From NCBI GenBank assembly GCA_030612765.1, contig JAUWNG010000010.1:1-50290 (forward strand): 50,290 bases of DNA, read 5' to 3'. A model generated the notes under the pieces. That model saw nothing but the letters and a program-made list of their open reading frames with translations, did not search any database and was not told where the DNA came from. A program made the translations under genes and the position numbers. The first letter of the stretch is position 1, and each line of letters opens with the position of its first letter. Positions 8,672 to 16,772 of this stretch are shown here, piece by piece. This stretch comes from Planctomycetota bacterium (GTDB taxonomy: Bacteria; Planctomycetota; Planctomycetia; Pirellulales; Thermoguttaceae).

Positions 8672-8949
8672 TTGCTCCTTTCGTCTGGTTCGTGGGACAG
8701 GTTGGCAACCTGTCCTACCGCTCCTTTCGCCTGGAGCATTTCGATGATTTTACCGGCGGAAGTCATTTCGGTGATCTCGTCCACCTCGAAATGGACCTCG
8801 AACGCGTCCTCCAGGTCCATGACCAAAGTCATGTGTCCGAGCGAGTCCCAACGGAGCACGTCTTCAGGCGTCAAGTCGGGCGAGAATTCGTCGGCCTCGA
8901 CGTCGAAAACCTTTTCAAAGATGGCGGTCAATCGCTCAATCACCGGCAT
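8668..8949 (-). CDS. Acyl carrier protein with palindrome-extended C-terminus
   Basis: A 93-residue carrier protein. WDSLGHM contains Ser36, the expected phosphopantetheine attachment site, in a helix followed by the acidic LVMDLEDAFEVHFE segment typical of ACPs. The four-helix core ends at about residue 76 (IIEMLQAKG). The last residues, AVGQVANLSHEPDERSK, are not ACP-like: they are encoded by a short perfect hairpin (8695-8715) of the kind scattered through this genome, so the tail seems to have been gained by insertion of a repeat. It overlaps the downstream ligase gene by four bases and is probably its acyl acceptor. Confidence 0.93.
   Translation of the reverse strand: MPVIERLTAIFEKVFDVEADEFSPDLTPEDVLRWDSLGHMTLVMDLEDAFEVHFEVDEITEMTSAGKIIEMLQAKGAVGQVANLSHEPDERSK
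8695..8715. repeat. Perfect hairpin inside the ACP coding end
   Basis: GGACAGGTT-ggc-AACCTGTCC, 9-bp arms with a 3-base loop, lying inside the last codons of the ACP gene and encoding VGQVANLSH. The dyad is of the same type as the intergenic hairpins elsewhere in the window. Confidence 0.8.
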
Positions 8950-8962
8950 AATATCCTCCGTA

Positions 8963-10078
8963 CTACAGGTTTATTGGACCGTCTCCGTCGCCGCGGTTGA
9001 AATGCAGGTCGTTGTTTTCGATTCCCTCCCGCCGCAACAACTCGGTCAGTTCCCTGGAGGCGGTGAAGATGAAGTTCGACGGACCGCGGAGGAAACCGGC
9101 CTGCTGGAATCCCCGTTGCCAGGCGATGTGCGATTGATTGGAGACGATCAGATCGACTCCCCGCGACTCGAGGTATCGTCGTGCGGCGCCGACGACCGCG
9201 GCGGTATCCGCGACGGACGCAAAGCAATCGACGATCGAACCGAGGCGCATGTCGCCGAAGTGCTTATGGCCGGACAGTTGGGAATCGAGGGCCACGACCC
9301 AACCGATCGGCCGCGATCGTCTACTAATTTTCAGGCGGATGAATCGGTCGTTGTTTTTGGGATACAATATGCGAAGTGTTTCGGCGTCGCGCACGGCCGA
9401 CATGCCGTACCGCTCCTTGCACGAATTCCAGAGTTCGTCCACCCAATCGGAAAACTCATCGACCAGCTCGGCCTCGGCGGCTGGGACTTTGGCTTCTTTT
9501 AGGACGCGAAACGCTTGAAAAGCATGGATACCCAACCATCCCAAGCCGGTGGCAGCCGACAGGTCCAAGGCCATCCGTTTGGCGGCGGAACGGCGGAGGA
9601 AGGCGATATTCCGCAAAAAAGCCGTCGGTCTGACGACCCGAAAAAAAAACGGGACCGAAAACATGTTCCAGCCGGCCGCCTGCAACATCCTGGCGAGAGG
9701 TTCGTCGTAGCTGCCGATGCCCAATCCGTACAACAGCGGCTGCCGGCTTAGCGCATCGCGGAGCAGCGTCACGCCAAGCTGCGAATAGCGCCGGTCGACG
9801 GTCCCCTCGGAGATCGGCAGATGATAGTCGGCGATCTGAAAAACGCGATCCTTAATCCAGAATTCCTGGTGTTTTAGGATGTATCCGCCACGGACCGCGT
9901 CTTCTTCGTCGACGGCGAGGTAGTATTCTTGGAATATCTTGCGGCCGACGATTTTCGGCAGCCAAGCAGGAACGGGCGAAAGGGGGAAGCGGCTTTTCGC
10001 GCCGCCGGCTTTAAGGCGATCGTTGAAGCAGCGGACCGCTTCAGTATACCGCTCGGCGGAGAGTTGGATGGCGATCAC
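8963..10078 (-). CDS. GNAT/FemAB-like acyltransferase
   Basis: A 371-residue protein with the general build of the acetyltransferase-like FemAB/GNAT group found in exosortase-linked polysaccharide loci: an N-terminal half with YYLAVDEEDAVRGGYILKHQEF, and a C-terminal half ending in a GNAT-like pattern (AVVGAARRYLESRGVDLIVSNQSH, then WQRGFQQAGFLRGPSNFIF). I start it at GTG 10078, which overlaps the TGA of the upstream deacetylase-like gene as GTGA; upstream extension has no support. The gene lies 13 bases before the ACP gene. I infer that it transfers an acyl or aminoacyl group, possibly from that ACP, to a sugar amine. The family is judged by pattern only. Confidence 0.75.
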   Translation of the reverse strand: MIAIQLSAERYTEAVRCFNDRLKAGGAKSRFPLSPVPAWLPKIVGRKIFQEYYLAVDEEDAVRGGYILKHQEFWIKDRVFQIADYHLPISEGTVDRRYSQLGVTLLRDALSRQPLLYGLGIGSYDEPLARMLQAAGWNMFSVPFFFRVVRPTAFLRNIAFLRRSAAKRMALDLSAATGLGWLGIHAFQAFRVLKEAKVPAAEAELVDEFSDWVDELWNSCKERYGMSAVRDAETLRILYPKNNDRFIRLKISRRSRPIGWVVALDSQLSGHKHFGDMRLGSIVDCFASVADTAAVVGAARRYLESRGVDLIVSNQSHIAWQRGFQQAGFLRGPSNFIFTASRELTELLRREGIENNDLHFNRGDGDGPINL

Positions 10079-11022
10079 GTTGTGCCGACGAAAATCTTTT
10101 CCCAAAGCCAACGGGTTTCCAGGCCACTTCGCTTGGCGGCGGTAATTTGTCGGGGTCCGCGGCGGTCCAGAAGGTGATCCAGAAGAACACCGACGGGCAC
10201 GAACCAGCCGTTCTTTTTCGCCAGCCGACGCATTAGTTTCTCGAAACGGGGGTTCACGCCTCGGGGATCGCTGAATCCCATGGCGAAATGGGTGTACATG
10301 AGGCACGCCCCGCCTTCCTCCTCCAAGCGGTCCTGTTCCGCTTCGCCGATGCAGTGGTTGAAGGTTTGAACGTCATGGCCGTCGGACGCGGCGAACCAGT
10401 AGTTGACGTACGGCCGCAACGGATCGTGGTAAGGCATGAAGGGACAAGCCTTCAATGTGTTGATGTCGCGGAAGGTAAAATTACGGTAGTACTTGATACG
10501 TTGTCGGCAGATATCTCCCCAGAAAAGATCGTTGCCCTCGATGTGGCCGCCGTACTTGCCGCTGTTGCGATAGCAGGTTAGAAGATTGTATACCGTCCGC
10601 CGCCAGCCGGTCAGGCGGTGACCGCCCCAGTAGATTGACTCGCGAGCGCCGGTATGATTGGTGGCCGCCGCCGGATCGTGCCCAAAGACCTCGGCGAATC
10701 GGTCGAGCGCTTCGGCCACTTCCCGGCGACGTGCGGTGTGCCAGGTGGCGCCGTGCCAACCGATCTCAAATCCCTTTGATTGCAGGTCCAATATCCAATT
10801 GCGGTATTGTTCGTCGTCGAGCGTTTCTCCGGAATATTTGCCTGATTTGGGGTCGCCACGCTTGCCCCAGCACGACTTGGTCGTGCGAAAGCCTAGTTTG
10901 TCCAGCAAGGCATAAACGCTGCGCAGCTTTTCGCAAGTGCCCAAATCCGTATCATCGAAGACCGTGAAGGCGAATCGCTTGCCTTCCGGCCATAGAGAAA
11001 CTTGCGTTGAAGGTTGACTCAT
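10075..11022 (-). CDS. Polysaccharide deacetylase-like (WbmS-type) protein
   Basis: A 315-residue protein that begins with FAFTVFDDTDLGTCEKL, a variant of the NodB-fold metal-binding motif, followed by GFEIGWHGATWHTARR, where the second and third metal ligands (H...H) are expected, and TNHTGARESIYW. These suggest a NodB-fold carbohydrate esterase or a related hydrolase. It lacks a signal peptide, so a cytoplasmic substrate (nucleotide sugar or lipid-linked intermediate) is plausible. The start ATG overlaps the upstream aminotransferase stop (ATGA) and its own stop overlaps the downstream acyltransferase start (GTGA). Tight coupling to an aminotransferase and an acyltransferase supports a role in amino-sugar modification. 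Confidence 0.75.
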   Translation of the reverse strand: MSQPSTQVSLWPEGKRFAFTVFDDTDLGTCEKLRSVYALLDKLGFRTTKSCWGKRGDPKSGKYSGETLDDEQYRNWILDLQSKGFEIGWHGATWHTARRREVAEALDRFAEVFGHDPAAATNHTGARESIYWGGHRLTGWRRTVYNLLTCYRNSGKYGGHIEGNDLFWGDICRQRIKYYRNFTFRDINTLKACPFMPYHDPLRPYVNYWFAASDGHDVQTFNHCIGEAEQDRLEEEGGACLMYTHFAMGFSDPRGVNPRFEKLMRRLAKKNGWFVPVGVLLDHLLDRRGPRQITAAKRSGLETRWLWEKIFVGTT

Positions 11023-12383
11023 GTGCTATTCCTTTGGCAAAGTTGCCGGACAGTATCGGCCACATGACTGTATTCTTCCTCGCTCATTCCCGGAAACAAA
11101 GGCAGGCTGACGAGCCTAGGCCACTGTTGGGATGCGACTGGAAGATGCTCCGTCCGCCAACCAAAAGTCTCCTCGTAGTAGGGATGCAAGTGCAGCGGCC
11201 GCCAATGGACCGAACAGCCGACGCCGAGTTCGCGCAAACGTTCGATGAACGTGTTCCGCTCGATCGATAGCCGATCCAGACGCAAGCGGATCGGGAATAG
11301 GTGCCAGGAATGAACGCGGTCGGGCGGATCGGGGGGCAACTCGATTTGATCTATTTCGGCCAGCTCTTCATGGAAAAATCGGGCAATCGACTGACGCTCG
11401 AGCCGGTTCTCCTCGGCCCGGGCAAGCTGGTGCAGTCCGATGGCGGCGGCGATGTCGGTCATGTTGTACTTGTAGCCCGGGGCGACGATTTTATAGTCCC
11501 AGGCGTGATTGCCGGCAAAACGCTTCCAGGCGTCGCGCGACAGTCCGTGGAGCGACATTTGCCGCATCCGCGCGGCAAGCTGCTCGTCGTCGGTCACGGC
11601 CATCCCCCCTTCGCCGGTGGTCATTGTCTTGTTGGCGTAGAAGGAGAAGCAGGAGACCGCCGCGGTATTCTCGCCGCAGCGGCGCCAGGAAAGTTCAACG
11701 TCGGGATTCGGGGTTCGGGGTTCGGGGTTCGGGGATTTTTCGCTTGTAATGTCGCTCTGACCTCTGATCTCTGATCTCTGATCTCTGATCTCTGATCTCT
11801 GATCTCTGATCTCTGATCTCTGATCTCTGGTCCGATACGCCGCCGGAAAGCTATGCGCGGCGTCCTCGACTACCCACAACCCATGCTCGGCGGCGAACGC
11901 CTGGATCTGGTCCATGTCCATCATCAGCCCGCCGACGTGTACTGGAATAATCCCCACGACGCGGAGCGAAGGATCCAAGGGAGTCTTGCCTGCACGAAGC
12001 TGTTCGATCTTCCGAGCGGCGTCCTTGAGGTCCATGTTCAGCGTGACCGGATCGCAATCCACCAGCAGCGGAACGGCGTTCTGATATCGGACCACCTCGG
12101 CCGTGGCGGCAAAGGTCATGGTGGGTACGAGCACGGCCTGGCCCGGCCCGAGTCCCAATGCTTCAATGGCCAGATGGAGCGCGGCAGTGCAGGAATTGAC
12201 CGCCACGGCGTGCTTTCCGCTCACCTGCCGGGCGAACTCCGACTCGAACCGCTTGGTCCGCGGACCGGTCGTGAGCCAACCCGACCGCAGGCATGAGACG
12301 ACCTCGTCGGTCTCGGCCTCGGTGATCGAGGGGCGAAAGAACGGAACCTGAATGGGTGATTGTCGGGCGTCGATCGGTTTCAA
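11019..12383 (-). CDS. DegT-family sugar aminotransferase with repeat-derived insert
   Basis: A PLP-dependent aminotransferase of the DegT/DnrJ/EryC1/StrS family that aminates keto-sugars on nucleotide carriers. Visible features: PFFRPSITEAE start, SGWLTTGPRTKRFE, VNSCTAALHLAIEALGLG, the VVEDAAHSFPA segment and the Schiff-base Lys252 in SFYANKTMTTGEGG. At 454 residues it is about 50 longer than most relatives. The excess is residues 185-232 between AAHSFPAAYR and RRCGENTAAV, encoded by two runs of seven-base tandem repeats (RDQRSEI repeated, then KSPNPEPRTPNP). The insert keeps the frame. The start is TTG at 12383 behind GGAG. RmlB would supply a suitable 4-keto substrate. Confidence 0.92.
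   Translation of the reverse strand: MKPIDARQSPIQVPFFRPSITEAETDEVVSCLRSGWLTTGPRTKRFESEFARQVSGKHAVAVNSCTAALHLAIEALGLGPGQAVLVPTMTFAATAEVVRYQNAVPLLVDCDPVTLNMDLKDAARKIEQLRAGKTPLDPSLRVVGIIPVHVGGLMMDMDQIQAFAAEHGLWVVEDAAHSFPAAYRTRDQRSEIRDQRSEIRDQRSEIRGQSDITSEKSPNPEPRTPNPDVELSWRRCGENTAAVSCFSFYANKTMTTGEGGMAVTDDEQLAARMRQMSLHGLSRDAWKRFAGNHAWDYKIVAPGYKYNMTDIAAAIGLHQLARAEENRLERQSIARFFHEELAEIDQIELPPDPPDRVHSWHLFPIRLRLDRLSIERNTFIERLRELGVGCSVHWRPLHLHPYYEETFGWRTEHLPVASQQWPRLVSLPLFPGMSEEEYSHVADTVRQLCQRNST
11702..11831. repeat. Heptanucleotide tandem repeats inside the aminotransferase gene
   Basis: Two runs in the coding sequence: GGGGTTC units at about 11702-11735, and CTCTGAT units at about 11755-11831 (nine exact units flanked by the variants CTCTGAC and CTCTGGT). 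Both have period seven. On the minus strand the second run encodes the repeating peptide RDQRSEI. Similar period-seven runs with other units occur at 26345, 27932, 48070, 49222 and 49875. Confidence 0.95.
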
Positions 12384-12404
12384 AAAACTACTCCGGAAAT
12401 CAAG

Positions 12405-13067
12405 TCAAGCGGCGTTCGAGTCGTCGGCAGCACTGTCGCGACGCCTTGCCACGGCGTCTCGGGCGATGTGGAACAACGTGCCGAAAATAATCCCCATATC
12501 CAGCAACAGCGATTGCCGTCGCACGTACTCGTGGGCCAGCCGTATCTTCTCGGGCAGCACCCGTTCGACGTATTCACGCTCGGGATCGGCCGCCGCGCCA
12601 AGTATCGCCGCCTCGTCGCGGTACTTAACCGAGGCCAGATCGGTGATACCGGGCCGCACGCGAAGAATCTCCTTGTAATCCTCGGCGAACATATCGACGT
12701 ATTTTCGCACTTCAGGCCGCGGCCCGACAAGGCTCATCTCTCCGCGCAGCACGTTGAGCAACTGTGGCAGTTCGTCGATCTTTGTTTTCCTTATCAGCCT
12801 GCCGATGGTCGTAATCCTCGGGTCCGCTCCAAAGGTAATTTGCCCGCCTCGGTCGGGCGCGTCGGCGACCATCGATCGGAACTTGAGGATGAAAAAAGGC
12901 CGTTCGTTGCGGCCGATTCGTTCTTGACGGAAAAAGACCGGGCCGGGGGAGGAAATCTTCATCACGGCAGCAATAACGATCAATAGCGGAGAAATGACGA
13001 CTAGTCCGACTAGCGATGCCACCAGGTCGAGACTTCGTTTCAACACGTCGCGAATCATCTTTCGCAT
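12405..13067 (-). CDS. Priming undecaprenyl-phosphate sugar-phosphate transferase
   Basis: A bacterial sugar transferase (WcaJ/PssY/WbaP catalytic-domain type) that starts repeat-unit synthesis by moving a sugar phosphate from its nucleotide onto undecaprenyl phosphate at the inner membrane. It is the short form (220 residues) with one N-terminal hydrophobic segment (LVASLVGLVVISPLLIVIAA, about 14-33), then SPGPVFFRQERIG, ILKFRSM, KIDELPQLLNVLRGEMS and LVGPRPE, all family signatures. It lies 16 bases downstream of a family 2 glycosyltransferase and 21 bases before the aminotransferase. Which sugar it uses cannot be read from the sequence. Confidence 0.94.
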   Translation of the reverse strand: MRKMIRDVLKRSLDLVASLVGLVVISPLLIVIAAVMKISSPGPVFFRQERIGRNERPFFILKFRSMVADAPDRGGQITFGADPRITTIGRLIRKTKIDELPQLLNVLRGEMSLVGPRPEVRKYVDMFAEDYKEILRVRPGITDLASVKYRDEAAILGAAADPEREYVERVLPEKIRLAHEYVRRQSLLLDMGIIFGTLFHIARDAVARRRDSAADDSNAA

Positions 13068-13083
13068 GTCGCCGATCGATTCC

Positions 13084-14133
13084 CTATCGAGTAAGGGTTG
13101 TCGCCTCCAGTCGTTGCGTGAGGTTCCGGCGAAGGAGCAGAAAATCGAGTACGCCCTTGATATAGCCTAACCCATAGCTGAAATGCAACGTTGGAAAAAC
13201 GAGGTAAAGCGCCAAGGCGCAGCGAATTTTTTGTTTCTTCACCGCGAACAAGGCGGCCAGACTCACGGCCAACAGGTAGAGCAGCACAATCGCCGCCAGC
13301 AGCCACGCCGCCGCAGAACTCCACAGCGCGCCGAGCGATGTCGTCGCCAGACTGAGCACGAACACGGCTGGAACTAGTTGTCGTAGCGTCATCACACCGC
13401 TTAGCTTCCTCGCCACCAACGGCTTGAAATATCCGTATTGGTAGTACATCCGCCACAGCTTGCCAAGCGAATCGCGGGCGTAATAACGAAACCTCACTTC
13501 GGGAATCAAAAGGATGCGTCCCCCACTGCGAATCAAGCGAAGATTGAACTCGTCGTCCTGGTTTCGCACCAATTCCTCGTCGAACAGGCCGATGCGGTCG
13601 AAGATTTCGCGACGATAACAGCCGAAAGGCACCGTATCGACCCAGCGCGGCTCGATGGTACCAAGGCGAAAATATGAATTGCCGATGCCAAAACGGTGCG
13701 ATATGCCCAACGCAATGGCCCGAGCCAGCGCGGTCGAGTTAGCCGCGCATGTGAGACATGCGCAGCCTACGTTGTCGGCACCACTGGCTTTCAATCGGCG
13801 GACTAACGTGGAAATGTAATCATCCGGGTACGCGGCATGAGAGTCCATCCTCATTACAATTTCTCCGCGTGCAGCGGCAATTCCCACGTTCAACGCCGCC
13901 GGAGTGATCTTCTTCGGGTTATCGAGCAATCGCACACAAGGATGCCGAGCGGAAAAATCTTTCACGATCACCCGCGTTCCATCGTCGCTCATGCCATCGA
14001 TAATCAACACCTCCAGCCGATCCTTGGGGTAGTCGTTGTGGATGATCGACTCGAGGCACTGCACAATCCAATCGGCCTCGTTGCGGCAAGGGATAATAAT
14101 TGACAGATATGGGGGTTCGACCGATGGCGTCAT
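13084..14133 (-). CDS. Family 2 glycosyltransferase, membrane-anchored
   Basis: A GT-A-fold glycosyltransferase of 349 residues resembling succinoglycan ExoA. LSIIIPCRNEADWIVQCL at 10-27 starts the nucleotide-binding half, IIDGMSDDGT follows, RMDSHAAYPDDY provides the DxD-like metal site, and RNQDDEFNLRL is the acceptor-binding/catalytic acid motif. The last third carries hydrophobic segments (LVPAVFVLSLATTSLGAL and WLLAAIVLLYLLAVSLAAL), so it is probably tethered to the inner membrane. It likely adds a sugar to the lipid-linked repeat unit. The upstream gap to the next gene, about 200 bases, contains a large inverted repeat. Confidence 0.92.
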   Translation of the reverse strand: MTPSVEPPYLSIIIPCRNEADWIVQCLESIIHNDYPKDRLEVLIIDGMSDDGTRVIVKDFSARHPCVRLLDNPKKITPAALNVGIAAARGEIVMRMDSHAAYPDDYISTLVRRLKASGADNVGCACLTCAANSTALARAIALGISHRFGIGNSYFRLGTIEPRWVDTVPFGCYRREIFDRIGLFDEELVRNQDDEFNLRLIRSGGRILLIPEVRFRYYARDSLGKLWRMYYQYGYFKPLVARKLSGVMTLRQLVPAVFVLSLATTSLGALWSSAAAWLLAAIVLLYLLAVSLAALFAVKKQKIRCALALYLVFPTLHFSYGLGYIKGVLDFLLLRRNLTQRLEATTLTR

Positions 14134-14162
14134 GTTTTTTTAGTATTCTCGTTGGGGCAATC

Positions 14163-14315
14163 GTTCTCGACGTAACCGTTCAGACCCCTTAATGTTGCAG
14201 GCACACTCCGTGTGCCGTCTGCTGGACAATCGCAATGGTTCGTCTCGACACTCACTTGGCGTGCGGTACACGGAGAATGCCTGCTACACTACCGTGTGAA
14301 CAGTTACGTTCTCGA
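14163..14315. repeat. Nested inverted repeat in the glycosyltransferase gap
   Basis: The outer arms (TCTCGACGTAACCGTTCA at the left; the inverse of TGAACAGTTACGTTCTCGA at the right) enclose inner arms GCAGGCACACTCCGTGTGCC and the inverse of GGTACACGGAGAATGCCTGC. The arms match imperfectly, suggesting an old non-coding palindromic insertion of about 150 bases. Confidence 0.65.
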
Positions 14316-14331
14316 CTAGCGTTCAGGAACG

Positions 14332-15483
14332 CTATTTGCATGTTGCCGGAATATCAGCACCTAGTATCTTACAATAAAAATCGAATAATTTTCGTTCTTC
14401 TGACTCCCAATTATAGCGGGTGAACGCAGCCTTTCGACCCTGCTCACCCATCTTTTCGGCTTCCTCGGGATGAGTCAACAGCCACTGTATTGCGTCGGCA
14501 ATCGCGCGCGGATCCATCGGATCGACAAGAAGCCCGCACGACGAGGATCCAACTATTTCCTTCCACAACGGAAAATCAGACGCAACCACGGGCAGCCCGG
14601 CCGCCATGTATTCAAACAACTTAACCGGAAAGGCATCGACGTAATTGTGAGTCGGATGCAGAACCACCAATCCAACCCGGACTTCTGCGAGCAATCGGGA
14701 AACGCTGCGCTGTGAAAGGAATCCCAATAAATCCGTGTTTTCAAAACCGGAAAGCGACTTCAGTTCGTTTTCCAGTTTGGGTGGATCCACCGATCCACCT
14801 AATTTGAGCCGGACATTTTTTTCTTTCGGCAAAAATGACATGGCTTGGATCATTTCCACGGAGCCCCGCTCGCGGCTGATGCCGCCGACATAAGCGACGT
14901 TCGCCGGACGGTCCGAGTACGATGAGACTTCGCTTGACGCAAAGTCTTCGAGCCGAGGATAATTGCAAACGATTACTGTCTTACGCGGATTGAACCGCCG
15001 CGCAATCGTGGGGGTGACGGCAACCACTCCATCCATCCATCTCGCGGCAAAGTTCTCTAACCGCTCGACGATACAAGACAGCAATCTGCGGGACCAAGCA
15101 GGAATCCAGTACTTGGTGAGCATTTGCCTGGGTAAGTCCTCATGCACGTCGTAAATCACCCGCTTTCCCAACATTTTCAACAGCAATCCGGCCAAGAGCA
15201 ATTCCGGGTCGTGGAAATGGTAGATGTCCGCACGTTGGCGCAAGGCTTCGCGGAATGTCTTCCACACGGTTATCGTTATGCGATTGAGCCGATTGCGTGG
15301 TTTTGGAACGCCCCGTATGGATACGCCTTCCGAGTCGCCGTTCTCCGCGTCGGCGGCGATCAACACCACTTCGCAGCCGGCTTCGGCCAGCGCCTTGCAC
15401 TGCTTGGAATATATTCTTGTATCCATTGGATGATGAACGGAGGTCAGATGAACACACCTGAACTTTTTTATGTTTTGATGCAT
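14332..15483 (-). CDS. Family 4-like glycosyltransferase
   Basis: A GT-B-fold glycosyltransferase of about 383 residues. The start region CVHLTSVHHPMDTRIYSKQC is typical of this clade; HFHDPELLLAGLL and VIYDVHEDLP follow in the N-terminal domain. The C-terminal domain has VAYVGGISRERGS, LGFLSQRSVSRLLAE and the donor-site EX7E-like region PVKLFEYMAAGLPVVASDFP. I start at ATG 15483, which overlaps the end of the upstream deacetylase gene by 16 bases; the 45 residues before it lie in that gene's coding sequence and are not glycosyltransferase-like. It should work on the cytoplasmic face of the membrane during repeat-unit assembly. Confidence 0.92.
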   Translation of the reverse strand: MHQNIKKFRCVHLTSVHHPMDTRIYSKQCKALAEAGCEVVLIAADAENGDSEGVSIRGVPKPRNRLNRITITVWKTFREALRQRADIYHFHDPELLLAGLLLKMLGKRVIYDVHEDLPRQMLTKYWIPAWSRRLLSCIVERLENFAARWMDGVVAVTPTIARRFNPRKTVIVCNYPRLEDFASSEVSSYSDRPANVAYVGGISRERGSVEMIQAMSFLPKEKNVRLKLGGSVDPPKLENELKSLSGFENTDLLGFLSQRSVSRLLAEVRVGLVVLHPTHNYVDAFPVKLFEYMAAGLPVVASDFPLWKEIVGSSSCGLLVDPMDPRAIADAIQWLLTHPEEAEKMGEQGRKAAFTRYNWESEERKLFDFYCKILGADIPATCK

Positions 15484-16772
15484 TGTTCGTAACGTTGCCG
15501 CCACCACTTCATTAGTTGGCGTAGTGAACAACCCCAGGCCCCCAATCGCGCCGCCTCTTGCAACAACAACTGATAGGTTTTGAACTCTGGGGCAGAGGCG
15601 TGGTAATTGTTGTGCCACAGCACGGTCATGGCGCCACCCAAGTCGGCCACGACCTCCATGATCTCCACGCAGTGTCGAATCGCCGTATCAACGTCCATTT
15701 GCAGGATGCGAAACAACGCCACGTCTTGGATGATCAACGGCGATTCAAGAATATCCAGTTGCCGGTCGGAGATCGCGTCGTACCAATAAAACGGCATTCC
15801 CGTGCCGCAGCGGAAGCAGGCACGCAGGTTGGAACCCAATGTGCTGTCGGCCAGAAAGCCTGCGCGATTCTGATAGGACGGCGTGTAACGTACGTCGCAG
15901 AACAAATGGTGTTGCCTGATCGTTACCGCTTCCATACCGCAGGCGTCGCTGACGATGGCCCTTTCCTTGGCCAACAGTTCGGCCGAAGCGTGGGAACGAG
16001 ACGAGCCGTGCAGGCCAACGTCCCAACCGTCGTGGGCCATGATGCGCATCACTTCGCCGATCGGCAAACGCTGGTCGTCGAAGCGGACCCGGTCTTTGTA
16101 CCGGTAGAACGAATCTTCCCAGTCGGGGCAGGGTATCGGTTGGGCGAGGAAGAAGAAGCTGGACTTGAAACCATGTTGTGACTCTTCACGCATCCACTCC
16201 GCTAATAAAGGATCGGAACCCGAACGACCGGGGACCATGCCTCTGGCGGCTTCCCGACAGACACCCAACAAAGCGATTGCCTTTTGCTGGAAGGTAGTTC
16301 CCGACAGCGTACGTAAGGAACGCATTCGAGGCCGGAAGGTGTTGCCGCCGAGGATATCCATGTCGTGCGTCAGACACAGCGCAAACCGCTTGCCATCCGG
16401 CCAACGCGGCGGGACGTCCCGAATCGGCGTCAACACCCCCTCGGTCGCCCATTGCCTGGCCCATGTTTCAACAACTGGTATCGTACGTTGCCTCTGCCGG
16501 GCCAACGAGGCGTAATCCAGATCCCAGTTGTGCCCGTTGTGACGAAGCGGCGAGCCGTATTCTTCCAATCTGGCAAGCAAGGAAAACACGGCCGAGGTCT
16601 TCTCGTCGTCCAAGTCCGCTGCGTCATACCCCAGCATACGGAAAAAATTGACAACGTAGCGTCTCCGGGGTTCCGTCAGCTCACTATTAAGAAGAGGATC
16701 CCCCCGAAATCCTCGACGCTGTTCCAGGTCTTCTTCTATTTTAAAGCCGCGGTTGCCCATATTTTTACTCAT
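15468..16772 (-). CDS. Polysaccharide deacetylase-family protein
   Basis: A 434-residue protein with a NodB-type metal motif LCLTHDMDILG at about 131-141, SSFFFLAQP, then WDVGLHGSSRSH, where the paired histidines of the metal site appear, and a late TVLWHNNYH segment. Such LTHDxD proteins occur in many capsule and exosortase-linked loci. They may deacetylate sugars, although no activity can be proved from sequence. There is no signal peptide. The start ATG at 16772 overlaps the upstream gene's TAA by 8 bases, and its end overlaps the downstream glycosyltransferase start, placing all three in one translationally coupled string. Confidence 0.83.
   Translation of the reverse strand: MSKNMGNRGFKIEEDLEQRRGFRGDPLLNSELTEPRRRYVVNFFRMLGYDAADLDDEKTSAVFSLLARLEEYGSPLRHNGHNWDLDYASLARQRQRTIPVVETWARQWATEGVLTPIRDVPPRWPDGKRFALCLTHDMDILGGNTFRPRMRSLRTLSGTTFQQKAIALLGVCREAARGMVPGRSGSDPLLAEWMREESQHGFKSSFFFLAQPIPCPDWEDSFYRYKDRVRFDDQRLPIGEVMRIMAHDGWDVGLHGSSRSHASAELLAKERAIVSDACGMEAVTIRQHHLFCDVRYTPSYQNRAGFLADSTLGSNLRACFRCGTGMPFYWYDAISDRQLDILESPLIIQDVALFRILQMDVDTAIRHCVEIMEVVADLGGAMTVLWHNNYHASAPEFKTYQLLLQEAARLGAWGCSLRQLMKWWRQRYEQCIKT

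Noticed and set aside
11755-11831. Possible CRISPR-like array from the tandem CTCTGAT units
   Set aside because: Units are seven bases with no spacers; this is a simple tandem repeat.
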